Assembly (NCBI GenBank): GCA_002104935.1 | Contig: MCGT01000010.1 | Span: forward strand, 682,001 to 746,000 | Reading direction: 5' to 3' | Length of the DNA: 64,000 nucleotides | DNA from: Hesseltinella vesiculosa | Taxonomy: Eukaryota; Mucoromycota; Mucoromycetes; Mucorales; Cunninghamellaceae | Shown: piece after piece, positions 10,486 to 22,381 of the stretch | Position numbering within the stretch: position 1 is the first letter of the stretch | How the letters are laid out: each line of letters starts with the position of its first letter | Notes under the pieces: model-generated | Seen by the model: the letters and a program-made list of their open reading frames with translations, nothing else | Told to the model about the DNA's origin: nothing | The model's database searches: none | Program-made: the position numbers and the translations under genes

Positions 10486-11790
10486 ATGACGCAGCGTAAC
10501 ATCCCTGTTATTGATTTCAGCCAAGACCAGAAAACTATTGCTAATCAAGTTTTGGAGGCGTGCACTAGCATTGGCTTTTTTTATATGATTAACCATGGCC
10601 TTTCTCAAGCCGACATCCAACGTGCTTTTGCTTTGGTAAGTGACGATGGAAAGCAATGAAATGTGTTGGATGGCTTTTAATCCATGCTTTAGAGCAAGAC
10701 ATTCTTCGACCTGCCTACAGAAGATAAGGAAGCTTATTTAATTAAACAAAATAACCATGGATACTCGGCCATGTTCAGCGAAAGGTAACCATTTTTGCGT
10801 ACCTGAAGAACACTTGGCATCAACAACCATAGCTCACACCTCCTTCATATTTTATTAGGTTGGACCCTGAACATCAACGCCAAGGAGACCACAAAGAGTA
10901 AGTCTAAAGAAAAGTCTGTGCATGAGATTTAAGAAGGAGGGGGACAGCCGCGTTTTTATTTGGATGGAGATGTTGACGGACGATCCTTTTTTTAGAGGGT
11001 TTAACATCCGCAACTTTGTGAATGGAAATGCATTTGAAAAGCTGCCACCTGTGTTTGACGAAGAAAAGGACTTCCTAGAGGGGTTCTCTAGGGTAACGAC
11101 ATAGAAGTTTTCTGTAAAGGTACAAAACTAACGACTATAACTGGATGATAGGCTTGTCATAGTACTGCCATGAAGGTGCTGGAAGCGTTTGCTATTGCTT
11201 TGGAGATTCCTGAATCTGAAGGCGGTGTTGAATGGTTCACAAAGTGCCATCGTTATGACGCCATGAGTGGTGAAGTTCTTCGCTTCTTAAAGTATCCTCA
11301 TGGTGGTGAAGCAAGCTACCAAGAAGTCATAAGAGCCGTATGTTAACACAATGCAGAAGTCGTCTATACAAGGACCAGCGTAACGTTTTTTTTTTCTCAC
11401 CAGGGTGCTCATTCAGACTATGGATCGATCACGTTGCTCTTCCAAAAGGATGTGCCAGGTTTAGAAGTGCAAGCAAGCCGTGAAGCTTGGATCAGCGCGC
11501 CATTGATCGATGACAGTGTCTTGGTGAACGTCGGTGATCAAATGCAAGAATGGACAGGAGGTTTGTTGAAATCGACCATGCACCGTGTCACCTTTTTGCC
11601 CGAGCACAACCATCTGGATCGCTATTCCATTCCCTTCTTTGTGCATCCGGAAGACGACACTCCTTTGGTGCCCATCCCTTCCAAATTGGTCGTTGGGTCC
11701 TCTACTGATCTGACACAAGATGGCAAGGTTCTGACGGCTGGGCAACATTTGCGTCGCCGATTGGATGCCACTTACAGCTATGCCTCCTGA
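10486..11790 (+). CDS. 2-oxoglutarate/Fe(II) oxygenase, isopenicillin-N-synthase-like
   Basis: Six exons (10486-10635, 10693-10784, 10859-10897, 10996-11092, 11152-11337, 11404-11790) encode 316 residues. The N-terminal DIOX_N domain starts IPVIDFSQD and contains GFFYMINHGL. The C-terminal jelly roll has the iron ligands HxD in GAHSDYGSITLL and the distal His in STMHRV, and the 2OG-binding Arg in RYSIPFF. That is the complete 2-His-1-Asp facial triad, so the enzyme should be active. The substrate cannot be inferred, since the family spans flavonoid, gibberellin-like and small-molecule hydroxylases. No secondary-metabolite cluster surrounds it. AATAAA at about 11826 is a candidate polyadenylation signal. 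Confidence 0.9.
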
Positions 11791-12226
11791 TTACCCTCCC
11801 CCCTTTTCTCTCCTCCATGATGTATAATAAACCTTTGGTAAAGTAAGGAGATGAAAACCAGGTTTTGGGATGATGCAAAGGTGTCAATTGATCCCCGTCG
11901 CCTTTTTTTTACAAGCCCGCTGTTGTTTGAAGAAAACAAAACAAACAAACAAAAACGGATGACCAAAAATGAAAGGTTCACAAGAGGAGTTTACATTTTT
12001 GCTTTACTGTATCAAAAAAGGCAGCAAGTGTTTCAAAAGACTGAATGCAGACAAAATGAGAAGCAGGATATGCCAAAAAAAAATGTGGGAGTGGTGGCAG
12101 GGGCTGTCTGGATACCAGTACTTTGCTACGAAGCCACAGGAGAAGGAGAAAGGAAAAAAAAAGTAGATAGAGGCATTGTACAGGAGGAGAAAATATAAGA
12201 TATGGGCAGTTCGGTAGGCGGTGGTA
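11791..12226. other. Convergent 3' region, oxygenase and FHA-RING gene
   Basis: A 436-bp gap between converging genes, A-rich on the plus strand. It contains AATAAA near the oxygenase 3' end and no recognisable gene. The ORFs that cross it are lysine-rich frames of A tracts. Confidence 0.6.
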
Positions 12227-13566
12227 TCATGATGAGTTGGATGCAGATGGAATATCGGAAGGCATCAATGTGAAAGATGGAATGGTGTCTTTGACGTCTT
12301 TGGGAAAAAGAGAGGGATAAGTGGGATGAAGTGATTTTGGAGTGAAGCTTTACCTTGATCTAGATTTTCTTCTGCAAGCTGCTGTAATTGCTGTGCCTTT
12401 TCCCGTTTAAACATCTCCAAAACCTATACATAACAAACAAACAAAAAAAGGAGGTGAGATGAAGTGACTAATATAAAAAGCGATGATGTACCTCATCCGC
12501 TTCTACAGCCACAGATGCATCCAAATCAGCGTAATTGCGGCAAAGTGGACATAAAAAGCCAGGGTCATTGACTAGCAACGGCCTTGCGCATTTGTAATGG
12601 AAGGTGTGAGAACATGGGGCCACAAACAAACTTTGGCAAGGTGCCAGGGCGTATAAACAGATGCAACACTCTTCCACATGAAATTCTTCGTCTTTGTCCT
12701 TTTCGCCGCCGTCCAAGACACTGATGTTGTTGGGAGGTGTGGTTAAATGGCGTAGTGACTGGAACGTATTCAAGCTTTAAAAGGAAGTGAGTGATTTGGG
12801 CCAAACCTTTCCTGAGTAGACTTTTACCTAAAGGCTGTTCGTTGTTGAGGAGGTCGATTTAACTCTACACGCATCTTGACACATCGATAGATTTCTACAA
12901 AAAAAGCCAGGGTGAGCGTTGGGGAAGAAATCGATCCTTTATTGTTACCTTCAGTGCCACCTTGGTAGTCCACCCCTAACTGAACGATGTCTCCATCTGA
13001 CAGTAGAAAGGGACGAGATTCTTGGTTGGGGGGGCTAAGTCGCATATGGTTCAAAAACGTCCCAGAGGAAGATTTGGTATCTCGGATATAAAACTACAAA
13101 AAACTATCAGTTGGCCTGTTCCCCCGTGACATTCACTCTTCTCGATACGTAGCAGGCAAGGGAGGAGGCAGTATGTTCTCTTCTTTTTTGCACCACTCCT
13201 TTAGGCATATCTTGACAACCTCACAGCTTGACCCCTTTCTGTTTCCCACACTCCCTTTTTTTTTACCTTGCCATTCTTTGTCCAGATTTCAGCATGACCC
13301 CGGCTGACGACTTTACTTTTAAAGGTGATGCGAGTGGGGATGATGATTTTATCAGTGAAGCGACCAATCTTGATAATAGTGCCATCAGATAGGTCCCGTT
13401 CAATAACATTGAAGACAAGAGAGCGATTGGTATCGAGGTGTGGAACAATGCGAAGGTGAGACAAAGGCAATGTGCTAGTTGCTGTTGCTGCAGTGGTGTC
13501 GATTGGCTGTGAGAGAGGACCAAATGTTCGTGCAGTTGTGCTTGTCAAAGCAGCTGTGATCATCAT
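12227..13566 (-). CDS. FHA-RING E3 ubiquitin ligase, Dma1/Dma2 type
   Basis: Six exons (13267-13566, 12949-13093, 12828-12894, 12492-12774, 12354-12423, 12227-12297) encode 311 residues. The FHA domain spans about residues 40-155, with IKIGRF, VVSRGHAEI, KSSSGTFLNHMRLS and LSDGDIVQLG, the canonical phosphothreonine-binding loops. The RING finger (about 205-250) reads CCICL, then CSHTFHYKC, ending CPLCRNY, a C3H2C3 pattern with all eight ligands. A short helical tail (EMFKREKAQQLQQLAEEN) follows. Fungal Dma proteins restrain septation/mitotic exit and septin organisation, and the domain order here matches them. Substrates in this organism are unknown. Confidence 0.92.
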
Positions 13567-15656
13567 GCAAAATTGGCTGAAAACGAATGTAAAAAAAGAA
13601 AAAGTAAAGGGAAGAAGTAAAAAGAAAAGAAAAAAACCTGGCTGGGGTGTACAAAAGAAAAAAAAAAAAGTTCAGGAGGTTTGCGACTTTCCCGAAGGTC
13701 AGTCAGTCAGTTGTTCCCTTTTTCTCACCTTGTCCTTGTTTCCTTTATCCTTTTGTGCATTTTTCATTGGACCAGCCTTGCAGCACCACTCTCTTTATAC
13801 TGATTGAACCAATGAGGATGGCCACCAAGTGCTTTTTTCCTTGTTCCATTTTCACCTCAGCCGCAAAGTGGCACATTAAGAAAAATGGTCATTTTTGATG
13901 ACTCTGTCTCTCTCTCCTTTTTCTTCGACTGCCTGTTGCCACTGGAATTTTGTTTCTTACGACTCCATCCCACGTGGAAAACAAGATTGTCTCCTTGTCA
14001 TCCTTCCTTTTCGTCACCTATTTTGATGTCATGACCCGAGCTTGCAGCCGTAAACTGAAAAAGACTTGGCTTGAAAATAAATCCCTTGCCTTCAAAAGGA
14101 CGTCATGGCCACATTGGTTGACGACGCTTGAGCCCCCATCATTGATTCTTTGTGCTCATTATTATGCTTGACGTCATGCAGAGTCCAATTAAAAGCCTGG
14201 TAGGTGATCCAATGAACAATCAACCCTGTTTGTCTACATTTGGCAAGATCCACCTGATTTCTTTCCCTCGTTTTTGTCCTAGATCTCCCGCTCAACTTAT
14301 TTTACCCGGTCCAGCCATTCATTTTTTGGAACCAAATAACCTGTTTGAACATCGTTCAAGCGAGTGCACTGGCAACTCCACCCTGCCTTGTCCTACTTTG
14401 ATCAACCAGTCTTGACCCCTCCCTTCGACGTATCTCCGTCGTTTTTTTCATGCATCACCGTCGTGCTTCGGACCTGTATTTGGCAATGTCTAAAAATAGC
14501 ATTCTTCCGCAACCTCCTTGGTTGCCAGTCCATTTGGCAGAACTTTTGCCTCTGCTCTGAGCAAACCATTATAAAATAAAATACTTCACCGTGGTTCTTA
14601 CTACTTCACATTATGAAACGGATGCTAGAAAAGCATCCAATAACAATCAAGGTGCGTTGATTGTATTGAAAACCGGATAAATCAGCCTCGCTTCCATTAT
14701 ATTTTTTTTATTACGCTCGTGGCTCATCTCATTTCTCAAAGATAGAACACTCTAAAAGTGGCCTCGGCATTTTTCGAGGCGTCCATTTCCAAGTCTTGGC
14801 AGCCAAATCAATAAATTTTTACCGAGATTTCAAAAAGATGCTATCAAATGGTCACCATGCGGCTGTCGTTGGTTAAGCACACGTCACCTTGCTGACGTTT
14901 TGTCCATTCTACATTGGATTCCATCCAACTAAAATAGGACAAATTGGCTCGCCACAGCCTTTCAGCTCACGGGCAGTTGTGAATTGTAAAAAAAAAAGCC
15001 CGCTTAAAAATATAAAAATGAATTTGAGGTAGCACAGAAGCTGTGTAGTGAGATACCTTTTTTGTGATATCCTAGCATGTTGTCACTGTTTGGTTTTGTG
15101 CTGCTTTGAAAACCTTAATTGATTCACTGACCACGATTGTTTGGCTCAACGATAAAAAAAGACTACAATAGCATTATCAAGATAACCAGGTGACTTGTAA
15201 ACCATGTCATCACGCATTTTTTTTAACCCGAGACTTCTCCAGATTGGTCGTCAGCCTCGGTAAAAAATGCAGATCTTTTTCTATCCCTACTCACGTTGTT
15301 CATTCATCCCACTCTTCCCATCGTCGGAACCGGAGATTGAAAAGTCTATTTTCAGGCACCAGTTTTTGTGAAAGAGAGCAAAGAGATCGCCATGGTGCCT
15401 GTAAGACAGAGAGGTATGTAAAGTTAAACGTTAAAAAATCACGCACTTTGCCATTCAAAGGCGTGGCCAGACACATTTGCTACCCTGTAAAAAAACGGAA
15501 TCGTTCATCTTCCAGGGGAGGGATCGCAGGTCTCCGATCCACGGTCCAATTTTTTTTTTCTCTGCCACTCTTTTTAACGGGACTTTTTGGTTTCACCAAA
15601 AGAAACCTTTCTGAGTTGAAATGCCTAGTTTATATGGTTTTTAATAACACAACTCC
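13567..15656. other. 2.1-kb gene-free region upstream of the GPCR
   Basis: No ORF here has family features, codon regularity or spliceable neighbours. I see A/T tracts, several TGACGTCA-like sites (a perfect one at about 14169-14176, near matches at about 14024 and 14100) that resemble CRE/ATF sites, and CCAAT boxes. It is the shared upstream region of the FHA-RING gene and the class C receptor and probably contains long regulatory sequence or an undetected non-coding RNA. No tRNA or snRNA is recognisable. Confidence 0.4.
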
Positions 15657-18600
15657 ATGACCTCTTTTCTTTTTCTTTTTCTTCGCTCCCTTCACCCTGC
15701 TATGATCCTTTTATTCCTCGCGTGCCTTTGTATATTTTTTCTACATGGAGCCACCCAACAAAACAGTACAAATGCAACCGCACCCACCTATACCGTCACC
15801 GTCTTGATGGCTGATCCTGCGAACATTCGCTCCCTCGACCCCGCCCTAAATAATATGATTATCACCAGCGATATAGCCATCCGCCTAGCTCAACAGCACA
15901 TTCAACAGCAAGCCTACCTATCAGGTAAATGATCAAGCCAATCAAACACGAGTAGCTTCCAACCACTTTCCTTTTCTTTATTTCTGCGGAGAGCAGACGT
16001 CAACCTTGTGTTCCAACGAGCTTACTCAAGCGACTTCAACGGCGGCATGACCTCTTGGGCCACCTCGGAATTGATTCTCAATGGGACAAAGTACGTATCT
16101 CTTCCTCACCCTCAAACAAGAGAGAAATGTCCACTCACCCACCGATTTTTCTTCTCTCTCCAGTGCCGTCATTGGCGACATGACTTCCAACAGCACTGTC
16201 TTTTCAGCAGCCATGACCGGCATGTTCGCCATTCCTCAATGCTCAGCTGGCGCCGTCTCGTTGGATCTGTCCAACAAGTCCATATACCCCTATTTTTTTC
16301 GCTCAGTACCGAACGTGATTTCTTATGGTAGCGCCCTGATGGTTTGGATTCAGCAAATGGATTGGTCCATGTTTGCCCTTCTCTACACCGACGACCAGGT
16401 TGGTCAGCAAAGTAAGGCATTTTCGCACCCTAATACGTTACACCAAAACTAGGTTGGATCTGTGGATAAATACCCAAACTGACCCTTAATTTTTTTTTAT
16501 CAGTTCTCTCCGTCATGCTGAACTCAAGCGCATCGTATGGGATCACCCCCATGAGCCAAATCCAAATCCACACCTTGGATCACGAAGAGATTCAAGGTAA
16601 GACATCTGATCCAACGAAACTCCTCGCTGCAAAAGACATGGGATCGCGCAAGATCAGCCGTTTTTGACGTCAAAGCTAATCTTTTCCTCGATATAGGTGC
16701 TTTGCTCACCCTCTCTGCCACTGGATCTCGCATCGTCATCGTTGCTGATTCCGATCCTCTCAATCAAGTCATCATTTTACAACAAGCACAGTAATGCCCG
16801 AGCTCATGTTGCCAACCACACCACTCATACCCCGCGTTTTTTTTTTCTTTCTTTTTTTTTTTTAGAACGCTCGGTATGTTGGAGCCAGGTTGGGTTTGGA
16901 TGATGTCAAATGACCTCTCTGAGGTGTTAGCTGAAGTGGTACCAAAGCAGGACCTGCCACTTTATAATGGCCTCATGTTCATTTCTGGCCTGTGGAATAG
17001 TAAGCCCACCCCGCCCATTTTTTTTTATTTTCGGTCATTCACCCCGCGTGTTTCCTATTATTTAGTTACAGATGCTCCCGACTATAACAACCTCTACCAG
17101 GTTTTCAATCAAATGCCAATGCCAAACGGCTAGTAAGTATGGAGGAAACCGCGTTGATAGACCTGCATCGATAAAAAAACCCCTCATTGACCCTATCTGT
17201 TTTTTTAATCCACGATTAGCATTGGCGGTACAAGTGATTGGCAGATCAATGGCCTAAGTTACAATGCGCCCAACGCTTACGCTTGTGCTGAGCTTCTGGC
17301 TCTCGGTTTAAACAAGGTAACACGGCAAACCGAGTAGAAAGATTGGCGTTACGCAGCTTGTTTACCTCTTCACTCTCCATACTCAGCGCTTAAATGAATA
17401 CCCCGGCGGACGGCAAGCCGGCCTGAAAGCTCTACAGTCAAAAACATTCAACAGCACCGATATGACACCTTTATTCTACAACATGAATTACTCTGGCCCT
17501 GCTGGAGGAATGTCGTTTTCACCCTCGGGCGATTTGCAGTCTGGGTAAACGGAGTGGACGCCGTTAAAAAAGAACGTGCCCGTCAAACTTAATATTTTTC
17601 TTTTTTTGGGGGCGACTTGCCAGACACTTTGGCCTGAACTATATGATGAACGGGTTGCCAGTAGAATACGCCCAAATTCATGATGGTATCTATTCACCAG
17701 ACCCTGGAGCTTCCATCGTGTATTTAGGGAGCACCACCAACAAGCCAAGTGATTTGGCTGAATCCACGCGTATGCTCCAATGTCCTGTAATCGCAAAATT
17801 GCGGCCTGACCTTTTTTTTTTTTTTTTTTCTTCTCACAGTCTTAAACCCAACATACCGAGAGCCCCAAGGTATCGCGCTGCTGGTAGTGGCTGGCCTTGG
17901 CCTTTTTATCAGCCTGGTCACTATGATTCTGATTTTTTGCTACCGTCATTTGACAATGATCATGGTGTCAAGCCCTATTTTCCTTTTGATGCAGCTCATG
18001 GGCATCGCCTTGGCATACAGCTCCATGATTCTCTACATGTGCAACCCCACTCCTTCCATATGTATTGCTCGCCAGTTCTTTGTCTTGTTTGGTTTCATCC
18101 TCGTCACCACCAGTATCATTGCGAAGAATTATCGGTAAGTTCCATCGCCCAGACCTTCTTTTTCTTCTTGTTACTCACCACTTACTTATCTTGCTCTCGC
18201 TATCTCCATTTCTCAACCAATTAGTATCTATCGTGTGTAAGTGAATTGTCAAACGCGAAAAAAAAAAACTTGAATTTGTGCTTAACTCTACTCTTCACCA
18301 GGTTCCAAAACGTCTTTACGCTTCAGGCATCCAAGCTCAAGTCCATGTATCTGCTGCGGTTTGTCTTGGCCATTGCTTGTACTCTGGTATTACCCATGGT
18401 GGTTTGGAATGGGCTATATCCTGTCACTCCTCAACGCTTCATGGTTACAGCTAACACCTACTGCGTCATTTGCGTCTACCCCACCTCTAACAAGTCTGTC
18501 GATTGGGTCACCTACAACATTGCTGAAATCACCACCCTCTTGTTCTGCCTTGTCCTTGTTGGTATATCTGCCTTGCTTGCTTGGAAGGTACAGGAAAACA

Positions 18601-19962
18601 TGCCGGCTTTGGTAGAAGTCTAACCCGATTTTCTGCCTTGTCTTACCAGACTCGACGCGTTTCTGGTAAATGGTCAGAGTCCCAGCAAGTCGGCTACGTC
18701 AGCTAGTAAGCCCCTATTATCTTTCCCCACACAAAAAAAAAAACAGCGAAGCTGACCTTCTCCTCTCCTTTCAAAAAAAGCACCATCGCGCTTGCCTCTA
18801 TCTGTGTGATTCCTGCCATCTTTTTACCTGTGGATCAATACCAAGCAGCCATCTATCTCAAACTCGGCGCCTTGTTTTTCGCTGCCACTGTGACCTTGGT
18901 GGCTCTGTTTGCTCCCAAGCTAATTACCATTGGCAAATACATGTTAACCGAGCAACGCTGGTCCTGGACTCGTAATCTGTACAAGTTACATGGTGATCAT
19001 GATATGGGAGATGGCCGCCTTGACAGCAGCAGCCAGCTAACCAACGTGTACGAATTTAAATATGACAACCGCGACGAAAATCACGATGCCCTCATTGCCC
19101 GCAACCTCCTTGATCGCGACTACCATGCTTACGAAGGCGTCCTTCCTGTGAAAAAGCGAGGGCGTTTCCATTTCATGTCTATCTGGGAACTCAAAAAGGT
19201 CATTGTCATCCCGTCCAACCAAGTCTTTGTTCTGGTGTCGGTAAGGCGCCGCAACAGGAAAGTGCGAAGATGTAAAAGATACTGACTCGGATTTATTTTT
19301 TTTTTTCTCATTCATAGCCATCAGGTGAATCCTACGCTCATTTTTACCATTATGAAAGCTGTTACCCTTTGCAGCAAAATGCCAACGGTGACCGGCACAT
19401 CTTTTGTGTGAATACATTGGACAGACGCCAATTTTTTTTCCAAGTGTTTGATCAAAAAGCCTTGGACCGGTGGGTAGATTGGTTCAATGGACCTACTCGT
19501 GCTGGCCCCGGTCAGCCCTCCATCCCATCTCCTCCACGCTCCAATAGCTCACCAGCGAAACAAGGCAACAAGCTCCCGTCCACATCGACCCTGGGCGTCT
19601 TCTCCACTGGTGACTCTTCTACCGGCCTGACCACTAACCAGACCGACTCTTCCAATTTCAGTCATACTGGCAACAACGCCATTGGCGTTGAACCCCGCCT
19701 CTATCAGCTGTCACCCACAGCAACTTCTCATGTCAATGAGATTGAATCACAGCCACGCCGCCACCCACGATCATCCTTCCTCTCCGCCTTCACTTCTGGT
19801 GAAAACCCATCTCAACGCTATTCCGCTTTCTCCGCAAACACCCTTTCCTTCTATCAACCGCAGTTGCTGCAGCACAGGAACGACAGTAACCCAATCTCGA
19901 CCTTTGGCATCAACGAAGAGGACGAGGACAGATACTCCTATTCTTCGCTTCAGCCCTATTGA
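15657..19962 (+). CDS. Class C (GABA-B-like) GPCR with C-terminal PH-like domain
   Basis: Sixteen exons (15657-15924, 15997-16090, 16164-16411, 16504-16596, 16697-16790, 16866-16999, 17066-17132, 17220-17316, 17387-17544, 17624-17769, 17840-18134, 18225-18236, 18302-18587, 18650-18705, 18781-19240, 19318-19962) sum to 1,050 codons. A signal peptide (LLFLACLCIFFLHGA) precedes a Venus-flytrap ligand-binding ectodomain to about residue 465. It shows NLVFQRAYSSD, SVPNVISYG, PGWVWMMSND, and GGMSFSPSGDL. No cysteine-rich domain intervenes, as in GABA-B receptors. Seven hydrophobic segments (about 475-735) include KNYRIYRVFQN and FAPKLITIGKY. The cytoplasmic part (about 800-890) looks like a PH domain (WELKKVIVIPSN ... 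FFFQVFDQKALDRWVDWFNG), followed by a Ser-rich tail. An alternative start is ATG 15702. Ligand and G protein partner are unknown. Confidence 0.9.
18225..18236 (+). other. 12-nt microexon of the GPCR gene
   Basis: AG|TATCTATCGTGT|GTAAG encodes R-I-Y-R-V across the junctions and joins KNY upstream to FQNVF downstream. This reproduces the intracellular-loop motif of class C receptors. Skipping it would delete exactly four codons and keep the frame. Confidence 0.8.
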
Positions 19963-20631
19963 TCCCATCCATTTCCACACTCTTTTCCTAAGGCCAAATT
20001 TTCTTTCCCTTCGTGATTGTCGATACCCGTTTGTACATAGTAATAAAAACCAATCAGGACTACATTATGCTAAATACACTACTCCAGATGTAGCCTAACT
20101 GCAGGCCACAGCATTCAAGGTTGATGGCTAACCTTGTCCACTGATGACGTGCTATGCCATCGTCGGCATTTGAATGCTGGTGGCGTTCTTAAAGGATCCC
20201 CGCCATTCACAAGATTCTTTGACCATTGTCACATCCAAAATGGGGTTGGATCTCATCTGCTATTGAAATTTGATACACCCACATACAGTATTTGGTGCAT
20301 CCGATTGTCGTGAGCTTTTTTTTTTTTTTTTTACATGGAAAAAATAATTAGGTAGGCCAGCCAGCTTGTGCGTCCAATGTCTTTGCCCAACCTTTGATAG
20401 AAGCTGGTAAATTAATGAATAGCACCACTGGTGCCAAACCATGCCAAAAACGAGTAGATCATAAAAACGAGGGCTATTTTGGCCATCACGATGGTGAAGA
20501 CCCTTTAATAGCGAATAAGATCGATTTCTATAGTGTACAAAGTCAAGATCATGGGAGGGAAAAAAAAAAGCAATGCAGGTGTGGGTGAGAGGGGGGGGGA
20601 TATGGATTGAAAAGGGTAAAGAAAAAAAATT
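19963..20631. other. Convergent 3' region, GPCR and MMT transporter
   Basis: No gene is seen. An AATAAA signal for the GPCR lies at about 20041. A 10-bp inverted repeat (CAGCATTCAA / TTGAATGCTG) about 55 bp apart occurs at about 20111-20185. T and A runs follow. Confidence 0.6.
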
Positions 20632-22242
20632 CTAAAAGTGGGGAGGTTGCTTTTCAGCATCGAGATGTATCAGTACTTCTTGAACCATTGGGCATTCGTG
20701 CTTGATAGTGGCTCGGACCCGTTGCTCAATGCGATGAGCTTGTTCAACAGGCAGCTTTGGATCGAGCTGCAAAATCATGTCCAGATGTTGATAGGGACCC
20801 GCTATGCGTCCCCGTACATAATAGTAGTCAATCAAATGAGGCTCTTCTTGCTATATAAAAAACGTGTGAGCTATCATGAGCTATTCCCAGAATGACGGCA
20901 GCTGGTCCTCCTTCCATTCTGTACCTTGACTTTGGCGATAACTTGAATAACCTGATTGATTTCTTCTTGGGACACGCCTTTGTCCAAAAGTTCTTGCAGA
21001 GAGCTAACCATGATGTCATAGCCACTCTTGACAATCAGACCGGACACGAGCATGCCACCGAGGGGATCGAGGATAGGCAGCCCTGCATAACTTCCACCGA
21101 TGGCTACCAGAGCAATCACACTAGACAAGGCATCCGACCGATGGTGCCAAGCATTGGCAATCAAGACGTTACTGTGTTCAGATTTTCCCACCTTGAGCGC
21201 TACGAGGAAGAAAAAATTAGCCACCATGATCGATGGAACTTGTCTCTCTCTGGAGCGTCTTACTGGCACGGTATAGCCACTCTTTAACGACAACACTGGC
21301 CAATGCAAACCAGGCAGCATTGGGATCAAGGGTGGTGCTGTCATGGTGATGGTGATGCATCAAAGAGGCAAGGGTGCTCGCCGTTTCCTTGTTTTCGCTG
21401 GCGGTCGAAGTGACCGAGACTACGCCCTCGATCGTTGGCGCATTTGACATGGCATCCAGGGCAGCCGTTAATAAATCAAAAGAATGGAAGCCGATGGCCA
21501 CCCCACCACCAATCAAAAGCGTCGACACGCCCAGGGATCCTATAGTCTCATACTTGCCTGTTTCAAAAAAGCGAATCAGATCGGCTGCCCTGACGTTGGC
21601 CATTGATTTTTTTTTTGACTTTACCATAGCCATAGGGGTAGATGTGGTCTGGTTCCTTCCGAGACATCTTGAATGTATAGAGCGTAACAAAATCACTCAA
21701 AAGGTCTAGAAAAAGAACAGTTGGAACCGTGGTGAGTCATTGGTTGCTTCAGCCAAAGATTCTTTGTACACGCTTACCACTGAGGGAATGAGTTGCGTCA
21801 GCTAACAAGGAGGCAGAGTTCATATACCTTCTCAGCAGCACAAAATATTAAGATATCAGTCTTAGAGCCCGGCTATCCAAGTAAGCGACTAAAAACTTAC
21901 CAACCAGCAACTCCTTTGGAGATAGTCAATCCGACATTGGCTACCAATCCAACCAGGGTAATTTGAATCCCTTTTTTACCTGGAACATCGAGAATAGAGT
22001 GTCAGAAACGAGGTGAGTTATTCGCTGGTCACGATGAATCGGAAAGAGTTGAATTCATTATCACCTGATGATTTCAGGGTGGAAGCAAGATCGTGGTCAT
22101 GGCTATGGTGATGTTGATGGCCAGCATGATACCGAATGGGGGTCCAACAGATAGGTCGTTGCAAGCGCTTTGATGTAGGCAACAATGGTCTTGCACGCGC
22201 CGATCGAGATAAGAGAGTGCAGGTCGATGGTTTTATTAGCAT
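20632..22242 (-). CDS. Mitochondrial cation diffusion facilitator, MMT1/2 type
   Basis: Seven exons (22065-22242, 21901-21979, 21778-21827, 21625-21705, 21264-21557, 20925-21199, 20632-20850) encode 391 residues. The N terminus is Arg/Ser rich without acidic residues up to about residue 45 (LSRSARARPLLPTSKRLQRP), a plausible mitochondrial presequence, followed by a His cluster (HHHSHDHD). CDF hallmarks are LLADATHSLSGDLLSDFVTLY in TM2 and NAWHHRSDALSS in TM5, giving paired HxxxD metal sites. A second His run (MHHHHHD) sits in the TM4-TM5 loop. The C-terminal domain ends with VLIHLDAE. By homology it exports iron or another divalent metal across the inner mitochondrial membrane. Metal specificity is inferred only. 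Confidence 0.9.
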
Positions 22243-22381
22243 TTTTGAAAAAAAAAATTGGGAAGGAAAGAAAAGGAAAGGAACCCACACCTGGGCTCTT
22301 TTTTCGTTCTCAGCGGCGCATTTTTTTTCTTGACGCATCGATCACCCATGCAACAAATTGGCTTTACTTTATTAAATTTTT

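Noticed and set aside
15190..15660. 156-codon plus-strand ORF upstream of the GPCR
   Set aside because: Basic, Ser/Phe-rich composition with no domain or splice support; most likely a chance frame in the promoter region.
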